A stretch of DNA of 64,000 nucleotides from an uncultured Clostridia bacterium (GCA_947632195.1 CANROE010000001.1:1-64000); one strand, 5' to 3'; shown: positions 53,469 through 62,815, counted from the first letter of the stretch. Numbers and translations are program-made. The notes: generated by a model not told the origin, from the letters alone.

Positions 53469-53586
53469 TACCCAATTCAAATTTTTTTTACCCTTTTGGA
53501 AAATTTTTTCGGCGTTTCCTCCCCCTTCCGCATGGCCATAGAAGGAAGGATCCGCCGCCGCAACCCAAAAAAATCCTTCATCTCCC

Positions 53587-53615
53587 TTGCTTTTTTCGGT
53601 GCGGCGCGCTATAAT
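53587..53615 (+). promoter_or_regulatory. Vegetative promoter of the DUF815 gene
   Basis: TTGCTT (53587-53592), 17-base spacer, TATAAT (53610-53615). Confidence 0.65.
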
Positions 53616-53634
53616 GGAGAAAAGGGAGAAAGCC

Positions 53635-54678
53635 ATGGCAGAAAACAATTATCTGAATCATCTGACCGTCCTCAAAAACATTCTGGACGATCCCCTCGTG
53701 GCGGCCTATGCCGCCTACCGCAACGAAAAGACCGCCGCCTGCAAAACGGCGTTTTTGAGCGCTCTTTTCCGCGAAAAAGCGGAGACGAATTTTTCCGCCT
53801 ATGTGGCGGAGACCGTCATCAGGGACGAGAACGCCTTCTCGCGCGCCTGCGCCGCAGGAGACGACATCTCCCCCTACCTCAAAAGCGCGTACATCGCCGA
53901 CCTCACCGAGATCGGCCGAGCGCTCGACTTCGAGACGGAAGATTTTGAAATGGGCAAACCGCCCGTAGCCGTCAAAACCTGGGACGACAAGGCGGCGAAT
54001 CTCCTCTACGGCTTTTACCAGAGCTCTGGCTACGGCAAATTCATCAACCAAAACGAATTCCGCTACGACCGTGCACGCGGGCTTGTCCCCGTGCCCCCCT
54101 GCGCCTGCACGCTCGCCGATCTCAAAGGCTATGAGCGGGAAAAAGCGGAAATTTACGACAATCTCGAAAATTTCGTCAAAAAGCTGCCCTGTTCGCACAT
54201 GCTGCTGTACGGTGAAAGCGGTACGGGAAGATCATCGAGCGTCCGTGCGACAGCGAACGCCTTTGCGTCGCAGAAACTCCGCCTTGTGGAGCTTGCCCGC
54301 GAAGAATTGCATGAACTTCCCGCCCTTGTGGATATGCTCTCACGCCTTCCCCTGCGCTTTCTTGTCCTGGTGGAATCGCTCGGCGCGGACGACCATATCC
54401 CCACTTGCAGCGCGGAAAACGTATTGCTTGCGGCGACTTCGGACGCTCTTTTGAGCGGGTTTGGCGTCACCGTCTCCTTCCGTTCGCTGGGCGAAGACGA
54501 ATATCTTACGATCGTGCGCGAACTCAATAAAGATTTCAAACTCAAAATTTCCGCAGAGGAGCTCGAAGAGCTTGGGCGGAGATGGGCGGAAAAGCACGGA
54601 TACACCCCGCGCAGCGCCCGCCTTCTCACGGGCTATCTCTACGCCTGCAAAGAAAAGGGAAAAGAGTATAAGATATAA
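53635..54678 (+). CDS. DUF815 AAA+ ATPase-like protein with altered Walker motifs
   Basis: The 347-residue protein matches the DUF815 family (YDRARGLVPVPPC, then an AAA+ core from about residue 160). In the P-loop GESGTGRSSS (193-202) the invariant lysine is Arg199, and the Walker B region LVLVESLG has Glu247-Ser248 where the family has Asp-Asp. Binding or hydrolysis of ATP may therefore be impaired. ATG 53635 behind GGGAG is chosen over upstream in-frame codons that precede the promoter. Function of the family is unknown. Confidence 0.85.
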   Translation: MAENNYLNHLTVLKNILDDPLVAAYAAYRNEKTAACKTAFLSALFREKAETNFSAYVAETVIRDENAFSRACAAGDDISPYLKSAYIADLTEIGRALDFETEDFEMGKPPVAVKTWDDKAANLLYGFYQSSGYGKFINQNEFRYDRARGLVPVPPCACTLADLKGYEREKAEIYDNLENFVKKLPCSHMLLYGESGTGRSSSVRATANAFASQKLRLVELAREELHELPALVDMLSRLPLRFLVLVESLGADDHIPTCSAENVLLAATSDALLSGFGVTVSFRSLGEDEYLTIVRELNKDFKLKISAEELEELGRRWAEKHGYTPRSARLLTGYLYACKEKGKEYKI

Positions 54679-55158
54679 AATATTCACGGCGTTTCTTTTC
54701 TCGCTGCGCTTGAAAATAAACGCCGTGAGGGAAATGAGCGTTGGCGGTTTAACTTGCTTGTCCTCTTGTTCGTTTCATCGGACAATAAGCCGTAAGAATG
54801 CGGCAAATTGGGTCGCCCACGACGGAAGTGAATTCCGCCTAAGGCAAATAATTTGAGAACCTAACGGCGGAAGTGAATTCGCCTAAGGCGCATATCCTAA
54901 AATGTCATTTCGAGCCGCCGAGGAACGAGGCGTGTCGAGAAATCTCATCAATGTCATATCGAGCCGCCGAGGAACGAGGCGTGTCGAGAAATCTCTACCG
55001 CATTATAACAAGGTGAGATTTCTCCACGCGGTCGCTCCGCTCCCTTGGTCGAAATGACAAATAAAAAAACACAGGGCGAAATGACAAATTGAGGAGAGCA
55101 AAGCGGACAAAATTCCCCGCGCACCATAAACCCCAAACATAAAACATCACCGCCGCCT
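54679..55158. other. Repeat-bearing spacer without a gene
   Basis: Holds a 10-base-arm inverted repeat just after the DUF815 stop (54685-54694 with 54718-54727), two copies of a CGGAAGTGAATTC-type sequence (54823-54845 and 54869-54889), and the composite repeat at 54902-55059. No coding frame is convincing. Confidence 0.6.
54902..55059. repeat. Composite repeat with a tandem 49-bp unit
   Basis: 54902-54950 and 54951-54995 are near-identical units beginning ATGTCATTTCGAGCCGCCG and ending GTGTCGAGAAATCTC. The far end (about 55015-55059) carries the inverted counterparts GAGATTTCTC and TCGAAATGACA, giving the whole an inverted-repeat outline. A related fragment is at about 19619-19636. Confidence 0.65.
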
Positions 55159-56487
55159 CTAATCGGAGACGGCGGTTTCGTCTGAAATGCTCTTTACAAT
55201 GTCGTAGATGTCCCCCGCGCCGAGCACAAGCACAAGATCGTCGGGCTCGATATATTGCAGCAGTCTCTTTTTCAGCTGCTCCGGCGACTGCACATAGACC
55301 GCCTCGGGCAGGCGGGAAACAAGGGTATAGGCGCTTCCTTCGGGCAAAAAAGGCTCCCGCGCGGCGTACGTCTTATAGATGATGGGGTTCTCCGCCGCCC
55401 GCAGGACCTCGACGAATTCGGGCAAAAAATCCCGCGTACGCGTATAGGTATGGGGTTGAAACACGACGCGCACGGTGCCGAAACACATCTTTTGCGCGGT
55501 ATCCATCACGGCTGCGATCTCACGCGGATGATGGGCGTAGTCGCACACGACGGGCACGCCGCCGAGCGTCCCCACCCGTTCAAATCGCCTGCCCACGCCG
55601 TAAAAATTTTCCAGCCCCCGCTTGATCTCTCCTGCGGAAAGTCCCAGCAGCCGTGCGGCGGCAAAGGCGGCGAGCGCGTCCGTCACCATGACTTTCCCGA
55701 CGGCGTTGAGCCTTATCCGCACCAGCGGGATCCCCCGCTCCGCAACGGTGAACGAATATTTCTCCCCCACACATTTGAGATCTTCCGCGCGGATGTCCCC
55801 GCCGCCCAGCCCGAAACTCAACGCATGCGGAATGTGCCGCGCGCGCAGATCGTCGTCGCATACCACGACCTTTTTTGAATTTCCCGCAAAGGCGAGATAG
55901 GCCTCAAAGAGTTCGTCCTCGTCGCGGTAACAGTCGGTATGGTCGAGGTCGGTATTGAGGATCACCCCGATCTCGCTCTTCAAGGAGAGGAAACTCCTGC
56001 CGAACTCGCACGCCTCGGTGACGAAGTATTCCCCGCCCGTGGAAAAATAGTTGGTGAGCTCGGGGTCCTCCCCGCCGATGTGGCAAGTGAAGGGTTTTTC
56101 GGCGGCACGCAGGATGTGCGCGAGCATGGAGGAGGTGGAAGTCTTTCCGTGGCAGCCCGCCACAGAAACGACGTGCGGGAACCCGCCCGCGACCTCTCCG
56201 AGCAGCTTCGCGCGCGGATACAGCCGCTTTCCCGCCGCCCGCGCCGAGGAAAGCTGCGGGTGGTCCTCCGCGACCGCCCCCGTAAAGACGACGTTCTCCT
56301 CGAAGATCTCCTCATCCTCGCCGATGGAAACGGGGATCCCTTCTCCTCTCAGCACGCGGGTATAGGCGCTTTCGCGCTGATCGCTCCCTCGCACGCGGCA
56401 GCCCCTGTCGCGCAAGAGCCGCGCGAGCGCGCTCATGCTCACACCGCCGATCCCGATAAAATAAAAGCTCTTTCCCTCAAAAAACAT
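55159..56487 (-). CDS. murC: UDP-N-acetylmuramate-L-alanine ligase
   Basis: The 442-residue ligase adds the first amino acid of the peptidoglycan stem. FYFIGIGGVSMSALARLL (8-25), the P-loop VAGCHGKTSTSSML (near 107-120), NTDLDHTDCY and CDYAHHPREI identify MurC. GGAG precedes ATG 56487. Confidence 0.95.
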   Translation of the reverse strand: MFFEGKSFYFIGIGGVSMSALARLLRDRGCRVRGSDQRESAYTRVLRGEGIPVSIGEDEEIFEENVVFTGAVAEDHPQLSSARAAGKRLYPRAKLLGEVAGGFPHVVSVAGCHGKTSTSSMLAHILRAAEKPFTCHIGGEDPELTNYFSTGGEYFVTEACEFGRSFLSLKSEIGVILNTDLDHTDCYRDEDELFEAYLAFAGNSKKVVVCDDDLRARHIPHALSFGLGGGDIRAEDLKCVGEKYSFTVAERGIPLVRIRLNAVGKVMVTDALAAFAAARLLGLSAGEIKRGLENFYGVGRRFERVGTLGGVPVVCDYAHHPREIAAVMDTAQKMCFGTVRVVFQPHTYTRTRDFLPEFVEVLRAAENPIIYKTYAAREPFLPEGSAYTLVSRLPEAVYVQSPEQLKKRLLQYIEPDDLVLVLGAGDIYDIVKSISDETAVSD

Positions 56488-56528
56488 ACTCCATCGTATG
56501 CCTTCCGCCGCAAAAAGGGTGAAAAAAA

Positions 56529-56557
56529 ACGCACCATTACGGGATGCGTCTTTTTTT
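56529..56557. terminator. Terminator of the cold-shock gene
   Basis: ACGCA and TGCGT arms with T runs on both strands, between csp and murC. Confidence 0.65.
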
Positions 56558-56573
56558 CGATTTGGTTGCCTCC

Positions 56574-56786
56574 TTACGAAAGGGGGACGACGTTCACGGC
56601 TCTCAGCTTTCCGCTGTCCTTGGGGTCGGGCTCGGTCTCGAACGTGACCTTCTGCCCTTCCTTCAACGTGCGGAAACCCTCTGTCTGGATTGCGGAAAAG
56701 TGTACAAACACATCTTCGCCGCCCTCATCGGGAGAGATAAAGCCGTAACCTTTACCGTCATTGAACCATTTCACAGTTCCGTTCAC
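56574..56786 (-). CDS. Cold-shock protein
   Basis: The 70-residue single-stranded nucleic acid chaperone starts at GTG 56786 behind AGGAGG. RNP1 KGYGFIS and RNP2 VFVHFSAI are intact. The predicted 88-base leader (promoter at 56881-56909) is typical of cold-shock genes, which are regulated after transcription. Confidence 0.94.
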   Translation of the reverse strand: MNGTVKWFNDGKGYGFISPDEGGEDVFVHFSAIQTEGFRTLKEGQKVTFETEPDPKDSGKLRAVNVVPLS

Positions 56787-56880
56787 AAATATTACCTCCT
56801 GTGGCGCCGTTGTGAAAGTAACCGCCCCGGAAAACACAAGAGGCTTTTCCGAAAGTAATCAGTTTTTCAGTGCCTTTACT

Positions 56881-56909
56881 ATTATATCAACGGCGGCCCC
56901 GATTGTCAA
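56881..56909 (-). promoter_or_regulatory. Vegetative promoter of the cold-shock gene
   Basis: On the minus strand TTGACA (56909-56904), 17-base spacer, TATAAT (56886-56881). Confidence 0.8.
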
Positions 56910-56930
56910 TAGCAAAAAAGGAAAAATTTG

Positions 56931-58742
56931 TTATTTCTGCAAATATTTTTCTATCATGTTCGATTGATTGCGTGAAAACTCGTCAAGTTCCTCCGGTTTC
57001 AGACGGCGGTATGCAAGCAACGCCAGGTAGTATATCTGCATTGCCGCCGCCCGCTTGGTCTCCTCCTCCGCGCCTTTGAGCGCCTGCACGGCGGGTGACG
57101 CGGTATTTACCACGAGGGTGACCGCCTCTTCCTCCTCTCCCATGCGGTAGAAGGAATTCATCTCGGACATTCTGCGCGTAAATTCGGAGACATTGACGAT
57201 CGCGGCAACGCCCGTATCTTTGAGCTTTTCCGTCTTTACCGTCGCATTCTTGCCTTCGAGCACGGCGGTGAAGATGTCTGCGATCTCCTTGTCCTCTTCG
57301 CCCTCTTCTTTGAGCGCGCCCGCGACGTCGGCGTCGATGCGCAGAAAACGGACTTTTGTGGGGTTTTTATATTCGAGATAGCTGATAAAGTGCGGGTCGA
57401 TGAAGGTGTCGCAGAGAATGGCGTCGAGCCCCGCGTCCTTGAACATCTTCACATACTGCGCCTGCGCCTTCTCGTCCGAGACGTAATACACCGCCTGCGG
57501 CTCTTTTCCGTTTTTGCTGTCCTCTTCGGTGACCTCTTCGCCATAGAAACTCTCGATGGGACGGTACTCCCCCACAAGGTTCTTATAGATGATGATGTCT
57601 TTGGCGCGTTCATAGAACTTTTCGTCCTTGATACAGCCGAACTTGACGAAATTGGCGAGGTCCTGCCAGCAGTTCTCGTATTTTTCTCTGTCGTTTTTGT
57701 AGAGTTCGGTGAGTTTATCCGCCACCTTTTTGGTGATGTGCGCCGCGATCTTTTGGACCTGCTTGTCGTTTTGCAGGAACGAACGGGAAACGTTGAGCGG
57801 AATATCGGGGCAATCAAGCACGCCGTTCAAGAGCATTAAAAATTCAGGAATGACCTCTTTGATGTTGTCGGCGATGTACACTTGGTTGCAATACAGTTTC
57901 ACCTGCCCGCGTTCGAGCTCCACCTGTTTCTTTACTTTGGGGAAATAGAGGATCCCTTTCAGGTTAAAGGGGTAGTCCATGTTGAGGTGGATCCAGAAGA
58001 GCGGTTCCTGGTAGTCGTGGAACGTCTCGCGGTAGAAGGTTTTGTACTCTTCCTCGGTGCAGTCCTTGGGCTGTTTGAGGTAGAGCGGCTCGGGCGTATT
58101 GACGGGCTTGTCCTCCTCCGTGCCCTTCGGGTTGAGATAAATTTCATAGGGCATGAAGGAGCAGTACTTGTTGAGGAGCCTGCGCACCTCGAATTCCTTC
58201 AAAAATTCCTTTTCCTCGGGGGCGAGGTGCATGACGATCTTGGTGCCTCTCCCCTCTTTTTCGCACTCCTCGATGGTATAAGTGCTCTCGCCGTCCGACG
58301 CCCAATGGACCGCAGGCGCGCCCTCTGCATAGGACTTGGTGAAGATCTCGATGTTCTCCGAGACCATGTAGGCGGAATAGAACCCGAGCCCGAAGTGGCC
58401 GATAATGCCGTCGCCGCCCGCCTTTTCGTACTTTTCGACGAAATCCGCCGCCCCCGAGAAGGCGATCTGCGTGATATATTTCTCCACTTCCTCCTCGGTC
58501 ATGCCGATGCCGTTGTCCTCGACAGTGAGCGTACCCGCCGTTTCGTCGGTCGTAACGGTGATCCTGTACTTCTCTTCCGCCGCCGTCTCGCCCAGCGACG
58601 CAAGTTTTTTGTGTTTCGTGATCGCGTCCGACGCGTTGGAGACGATCTCCCGCAGGAAGATGTCTTTGTCCGAGTAGAGCCACTTTTTGATGATGGGCAT
58701 CATGTTTTCGCTGGAAATCTGAATATTGCCTGTCTTTGCCAT
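56931..58742 (-). CDS. htpG: Chaperone HtpG (Hsp90)
   Basis: The 603-residue ATP-dependent chaperone has the N-terminal GHKL ATPase motifs LREIVSNASDA, VEDNGIGMT and GHFGLGFYSAYMV, and the middle and C-terminal domains. Slightly short but complete. GGGAG precedes ATG 58742. Upstream leader holds a hairpin CCGCAG/CTGCGG (58761-58776) and a terminator-like stem (58807-58832). Confidence 0.95.
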   Translation of the reverse strand: MAKTGNIQISSENMMPIIKKWLYSDKDIFLREIVSNASDAITKHKKLASLGETAAEEKYRITVTTDETAGTLTVEDNGIGMTEEEVEKYITQIAFSGAADFVEKYEKAGGDGIIGHFGLGFYSAYMVSENIEIFTKSYAEGAPAVHWASDGESTYTIEECEKEGRGTKIVMHLAPEEKEFLKEFEVRRLLNKYCSFMPYEIYLNPKGTEEDKPVNTPEPLYLKQPKDCTEEEYKTFYRETFHDYQEPLFWIHLNMDYPFNLKGILYFPKVKKQVELERGQVKLYCNQVYIADNIKEVIPEFLMLLNGVLDCPDIPLNVSRSFLQNDKQVQKIAAHITKKVADKLTELYKNDREKYENCWQDLANFVKFGCIKDEKFYERAKDIIIYKNLVGEYRPIESFYGEEVTEEDSKNGKEPQAVYYVSDEKAQAQYVKMFKDAGLDAILCDTFIDPHFISYLEYKNPTKVRFLRIDADVAGALKEEGEEDKEIADIFTAVLEGKNATVKTEKLKDTGVAAIVNVSEFTRRMSEMNSFYRMGEEEEAVTLVVNTASPAVQALKGAEEETKRAAAMQIYYLALLAYRRLKPEELDEFSRNQSNMIEKYLQK

Positions 58743-58806
58743 GAGTAATCTCCCGTTTTTCCGCAGTCTGCTGCGGCCGATTTTTCTTTCTTAGTTTATA
58801 TACACA

Positions 58807-58832
58807 AAAAAATCCGTCGTAAAACGGATTTC
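58807..58832 (-). terminator. Terminator-like stem in the htpG leader
   Basis: On the minus strand AAATCCGT, loop, ACGGATT then seven T. Either a second terminator behind ispH-rpsA or an attenuator before htpG. Confidence 0.45.
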
Positions 58833-58886
58833 TGGGAATTTTTCAAAAAATACCCGCAGAACGGCGCAAGTAGCCGGCCATGCGGA

Positions 58887-58912
58887 AAGCCCGTCCGCGA
58901 ACGGACGGGCTT
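58887..58912 (-). terminator. Terminator of the cmk-plsC-ispH operon
   Basis: AAGCCCGTCCG (58887-58897) pairs with CGGACGGGCTT (58902-58912). Confidence 0.7.
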
Positions 58913-58927
58913 GCTTTTCAAGATGAT

Positions 58928-61033
58928 TTACTTGTTCTCTTCGTCGGAGCCGATGAGCTCGGAAATGGAGGCGCCGAAACTTTCGCTCTCGTTCCATTCT
59001 CTGTACTCATCCTCTTCCTCGCCCGCAGGCGCGTTGCGGCGGGTCGCCTTTCTCGTTCTCGGACGGTCCTCGTCATGGTGTTCGCGCTCCTTGCGCTCGG
59101 GACGGGGTTCCGACTCGGGGCGGGGTTGAAGTGCCTTGATGGACAAGGTGATCTTCCGCTCTGCGGGGTTGAACGCCAGGATCTTCGCGTCTACTTCCTC
59201 GCCGATGGAGAGGGCTGCGGTGGGATTTTCGAGCCATTCGTGGGTGATCTGGGAAACGTGCACCAAACCGTCCACTCCCTTTTCGAGCTCTACGAACGCC
59301 CCGAAGGGAACGATCCGCACGACCTTGCCGTGTACGACGTCGCCCTCTGCGTATTTCTCCGCCGCAAGATCCCAAGGCTGGGGTTGGAGTTGTTTATAGC
59401 CGATGGAGACTTTCTTGTTCTCGCGGTCGACTTTCAAGACTTTGAATTCGTACTTCTTGCCGATTTCGAGCACGTCGGTCACGCTCTTCACGCTCGACCA
59501 GCTCAGATCGGAAATATGGGCGAGGCAATCGAACCCGTTCACGGAGACGAATGCGCCGAAGGAAGTCACTCTCTCGACCTTGCCTTCCACCACATCCCCT
59601 TCCTGGATGGATTCAAAGAACGCCGCCTCTTTCTCTGCCTTTGCAGCCTCGCGCGCCGCTCTCTCCTCTTCGATGATGACGCGCTGGGAGGCGATGATCT
59701 CCTTCCTGCGTTCCTTTCTGATCTCCAAAAGGCGCAGGCGGAGCTTTTTGCCCGTATATTTTTCGAGGTCCTTCACATAACCTGAGCGGATCTCTTTCGC
59801 GGGGACAAAGACGGGATAGGTACCCAGCTCTGCGGTCAAACCGCCCTTGTTGAAACCGGTGCAGACAACGGTGAATTCCTTGCCTTCCTCGATCTCTTTC
59901 AGCTGCGCTTCCTCTTCCTTGATCTTTTGCAGCATCTTCTGGGAGAGCTTTACTTTGGGGGTGACTTCCACCACCATCAACTCGATCTCCGTACCGACCT
60001 TATCGGCATACGCCTCACGGCTGTATTCCTCGGTGGCGAGCTCCTCTTTCGCGAGCAAGATTTCGAGCTTGCCTGCTGCGGAGACATAAACTCCCTCGTC
60101 TGTGGCGGAAACGATCTTCGCAGTGATGATCTGTCCCTTCTTGTACCGCTCTGCCTTGTCGATCCCCTCAACGACGTCCATCATTGTCGTTGCCTGAACT
60201 TCCGCGTTGTTTTCTTCCATCTTGAAAAGAACCTCCTGAGTCTGCCAATCGGGAGTGCTCGCTCCCGCTATGATACCGACCCTTTCATAAAATAAAAATT
60301 TTTCATATTTGAAATCGTCCGCCCGCTCCAAGCGAAAGACATGCTTGCAGTACGCCGACGCGATTTCATAAAGTTTTCCCGTGTTGCTGCTGTTGAGCCC
60401 GCCGAGCACGATCACGGCGTCACATTGACGCGAAATTTCTTCCGCATCTTTCTGTCGCCATATAGTAGTATAACAAATTGTCTTAAAAATCTCAACTGTT
60501 TTTTGACATACTTTTTGAAGATTTTCCGCAATTTTCAAAAATCTTTGCTCCGAAAAGGTCGTTTGGGACACAAAAACGATATTTTTGTCACAAAACGGCG
60601 AAAAATCCTCCCCGCCTTCAACCACATAAGCGTCGCCCGTGCACCAGCCGAGCAAGCCGCAGACTTCGGGATGTTCCCTGTGTCCCGCGATGATGACCGT
60701 CTTTCCCGCCTTGCCCGCTGCCGCCACGATACGCTGCGTGCGTTTGACGAACCCGCAGGTGCAATCGATGACTTCGATCCCCCGCTCTTTGCAGCTTTCG
60801 TAAAACGCCCGCCCGACGCCGTGGGAGCGCACGATCACTCTGCCCCCCGCAGGGACTTCATCGAGGGAGAGGACGGTGGGAATGCCCCGCGCCTCCACCT
60901 TTTTCACGACCTCGCGGTTGTGGATGAGTTCCCCGTAAAGATAGGTGTTTTCCGCAGCCACGGAGAGCGCCGTATCCACGGCGTGCCTTACCCCGGAGCA
61001 AAAGCCGCTGTGGCGGGAGAGGATCACTTTCAT
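58928..61033 (-). CDS. ispH: IspH-ribosomal protein S1 fusion
   Basis: The 701-residue protein joins 4-hydroxy-3-methylbut-2-enyl diphosphate reductase (1 to about 280) to four S1 domains (about 300-640) and an acidic, Arg/Glu-rich tail. IspH cluster cysteines are Cys12, Cys93 and Cys187, with His38, His71 and His121 in the usual places. This fusion is known in Clostridia. It ends the MEP pathway that dxs begins. It overlaps plsC by four bases. Confidence 0.94.
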   Translation of the reverse strand: MKVILSRHSGFCSGVRHAVDTALSVAAENTYLYGELIHNREVVKKVEARGIPTVLSLDEVPAGGRVIVRSHGVGRAFYESCKERGIEVIDCTCGFVKRTQRIVAAAGKAGKTVIIAGHREHPEVCGLLGWCTGDAYVVEGGEDFSPFCDKNIVFVSQTTFSEQRFLKIAENLQKVCQKTVEIFKTICYTTIWRQKDAEEISRQCDAVIVLGGLNSSNTGKLYEIASAYCKHVFRLERADDFKYEKFLFYERVGIIAGASTPDWQTQEVLFKMEENNAEVQATTMMDVVEGIDKAERYKKGQIITAKIVSATDEGVYVSAAGKLEILLAKEELATEEYSREAYADKVGTEIELMVVEVTPKVKLSQKMLQKIKEEEAQLKEIEEGKEFTVVCTGFNKGGLTAELGTYPVFVPAKEIRSGYVKDLEKYTGKKLRLRLLEIRKERRKEIIASQRVIIEEERAAREAAKAEKEAAFFESIQEGDVVEGKVERVTSFGAFVSVNGFDCLAHISDLSWSSVKSVTDVLEIGKKYEFKVLKVDRENKKVSIGYKQLQPQPWDLAAEKYAEGDVVHGKVVRIVPFGAFVELEKGVDGLVHVSQITHEWLENPTAALSIGEEVDAKILAFNPAERKITLSIKALQPRPESEPRPERKEREHHDEDRPRTRKATRRNAPAGEEEDEYREWNESESFGASISELIGSDEENK

Positions 61034-61776
61034 TTGTTTTTCTTTCGTTTCTTTTTGGCGTCGAGCATCGCACGGTGCTCCGCCCTGAGCTCATAGAGCC
61101 TGTTTTTGAGTTTTTCGTCCGCCTCGTCGAAATCCTCTTGCGTGAGTTTGCGGTCGTAGTATTCGCTCAGTTCCATCGGCTCGCCGAACACGACGTGAGT
61201 AATGTGCCACACGCGCGGTCTGTTGCAGATGACGAAGGGAATGATGGGCGACTTGGTCTTGATGGCGAGAAAGGCCGCGCCGCCATGAAAGGGAAGGAAG
61301 GTTTCGCCGTCCCCCTCTTTGTTCCGCGTTCCCTCGGGGAACATGCTGATCTTTTCGCCGTTTCTCAGCACTTTGACGCAGTCCATCACGGCGCGGACGT
61401 CCTTTCCGTCCCTCATCGCGGGGATCGCCCCCACGCGGCGCGCCCAGCTGCCGATGACGGGCACATGCATGAGCGATTCTTTCATAAGGTAATGGATTCC
61501 CTCCCACGTCGTGCGGGCGGGATAGAACACATCCCAAATGCAGTAGTGGTTGCCCATGTAAATGCACGGCCCGAGCCCCGCTTTTTTGTGCCCGTAGAGC
61601 TTATAGGGATAGACGAGAAAGTGCACGGGGACAAAGAGAACGCGGAGAAGGTTCATGAGGCGGATGATATGCCGCCCCTTTTTATCGGCGGGGAAGAGCA
61701 ATTTGCGCTTTTTTTCGGCTTTTTCCCCCTTCTTTTCCCTCTTTCCGCGCTTTTCTGCGGCGCTGTTCTCTTGCAT
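61030..61776 (-). CDS. plsC: 1-acyl-sn-glycerol-3-phosphate acyltransferase
   Basis: The 248-residue membrane enzyme has NHYCIWD (HX4D motif, near 76-82) and FPEGTR (near 147-152). Both ends are very rich in Lys. It makes phosphatidic acid. Position between cmk and ispH-rpsA is the standard clostridial order. Confidence 0.92.
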   Translation of the reverse strand: MQENSAAEKRGKREKKGEKAEKKRKLLFPADKKGRHIIRLMNLLRVLFVPVHFLVYPYKLYGHKKAGLGPCIYMGNHYCIWDVFYPARTTWEGIHYLMKESLMHVPVIGSWARRVGAIPAMRDGKDVRAVMDCVKVLRNGEKISMFPEGTRNKEGDGETFLPFHGGAAFLAIKTKSPIIPFVICNRPRVWHITHVVFGEPMELSEYYDRKLTQEDFDEADEKLKNRLYELRAEHRAMLDAKKKRKKNK

Positions 61777-61779
61777 TTT

Positions 61780-62787
61780 TCAGATATTCTCCTGAATGAT
61801 TTTTTTCACTTCGGCGAGCACCTGCTCTATGCTCATTTCCGAAGTATCGATCTCCACTGCGTCGTCCGCCTTTTTGAGGGGGGCAAGCGCGCGGGTGGAA
61901 TCCTGCTCGTCGCGGCGGATGATCTCGGTGAGGAGCTGCTCGAAATCCACCCGATACCCTTTGGCGGTGAGCTCGTCGTAGCGGCGGCGCGCCCGTACGC
62001 GCGGGGACGCCGTGAGATAAAATTTAAAGTCGGCCTCGGGCAGAACGAAGGTGCCGATGTCCCGCCCGTCGAGCACGCAGGACATGCGGCCTGCGATCTC
62101 CCGCTGTTTTTCGGTCATGTGCATGCGCACGCTGGGGTGTTTGGAGACGGCCGAGGACGCCATCGAAACGGGCGGTTTTCTAATCTCTTCGGAGACGTCC
62201 ACGCCGTCGAGCATGGTTTTCTGGGCACCGTTTTCAAATACGACGTCGAGCTTTACGTCCTTCATGAGATCGACGATCGCAGCCTCGTCCTCGACGTCGA
62301 CTCCCGCTTCGAGCACTTTGAGAGCGCAGGCGCGGTACATTGCGCCCGTGTCGAGATAGAGAATGTGATAGTCATGGGCGAGCATCTTTGCGATCGTCGA
62401 TTTTCCGCTGCCGGCAGGGCCGTCGATCGCGATGTTGATCTTGCCCGAAAGGTCCTTCCTCAAAATCTTCGCGCCGCGCAGATACACATGTTTCGGATCG
62501 AGATTTTTCCCGACAAAGAGCATGGCGCGGATACACAGCGGCAGACTTCCGTCGATATCCGGCTCCTGCGCCGAAAAGAGAGAACCGCTCTCGAATCCCG
62601 CCTCTCTTGCCGCCTTTGCGGGATAGTAGGAATGAATGTCGGAGGTGGAGGAAAAGACGAGACTGACGATCTCGTCCCGTTTCAGATCGTTTCTGCTCTC
62701 GATCTGTTCCAGCAACTCTTTGACGGCCTTCCTGATCTCCTCGGGGGTGTCCTCAGGGATCGTGGTCGCTCCTCGAATGACTGTCAT
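61780..62787 (-). CDS. cmk: Chorismate mutase (AroH type)-cytidylate kinase fusion
   Basis: The 335-residue protein has an N-terminal AroH-type chorismate mutase (about 1-115: IRGATTIPEDTPEEI, FSAQEPDIDGSLPLCIRAM, HVYLRGAKIL) and a C-terminal CMP kinase (about 118-335: INIAIDGPAGSGKSTIAKML, DTGAMYRA, LDGRDIGT, RRDEQDSTR). The mutase keeps Arg5, the Glu of AQE, the Arg of CIRAM and the Tyr of HVYLRG; the B. subtilis Cys75 position is Ser. AGGAG precedes ATG 62787. Confidence 0.92.
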   Translation of the reverse strand: MTVIRGATTIPEDTPEEIRKAVKELLEQIESRNDLKRDEIVSLVFSSTSDIHSYYPAKAAREAGFESGSLFSAQEPDIDGSLPLCIRAMLFVGKNLDPKHVYLRGAKILRKDLSGKINIAIDGPAGSGKSTIAKMLAHDYHILYLDTGAMYRACALKVLEAGVDVEDEAAIVDLMKDVKLDVVFENGAQKTMLDGVDVSEEIRKPPVSMASSAVSKHPSVRMHMTEKQREIAGRMSCVLDGRDIGTFVLPEADFKFYLTASPRVRARRRYDELTAKGYRVDFEQLLTEIIRRDEQDSTRALAPLKKADDAVEIDTSEMSIEQVLAEVKKIIQENI

Positions 62788-62815
62788 AAAATAAACTCCT
62801 TGGTGTTTCTCGGAT

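Noticed and set aside
51566-53614. 682-codon plus-strand frame opposite glgB
   Set aside because: Shadow of glgB, rich in Arg/His/Val, no recognisable domain.
54461-54856. Plus-strand frame across the end of the DUF815 gene
   Set aside because: Out of frame with the real gene, no start signal, runs into repeats.
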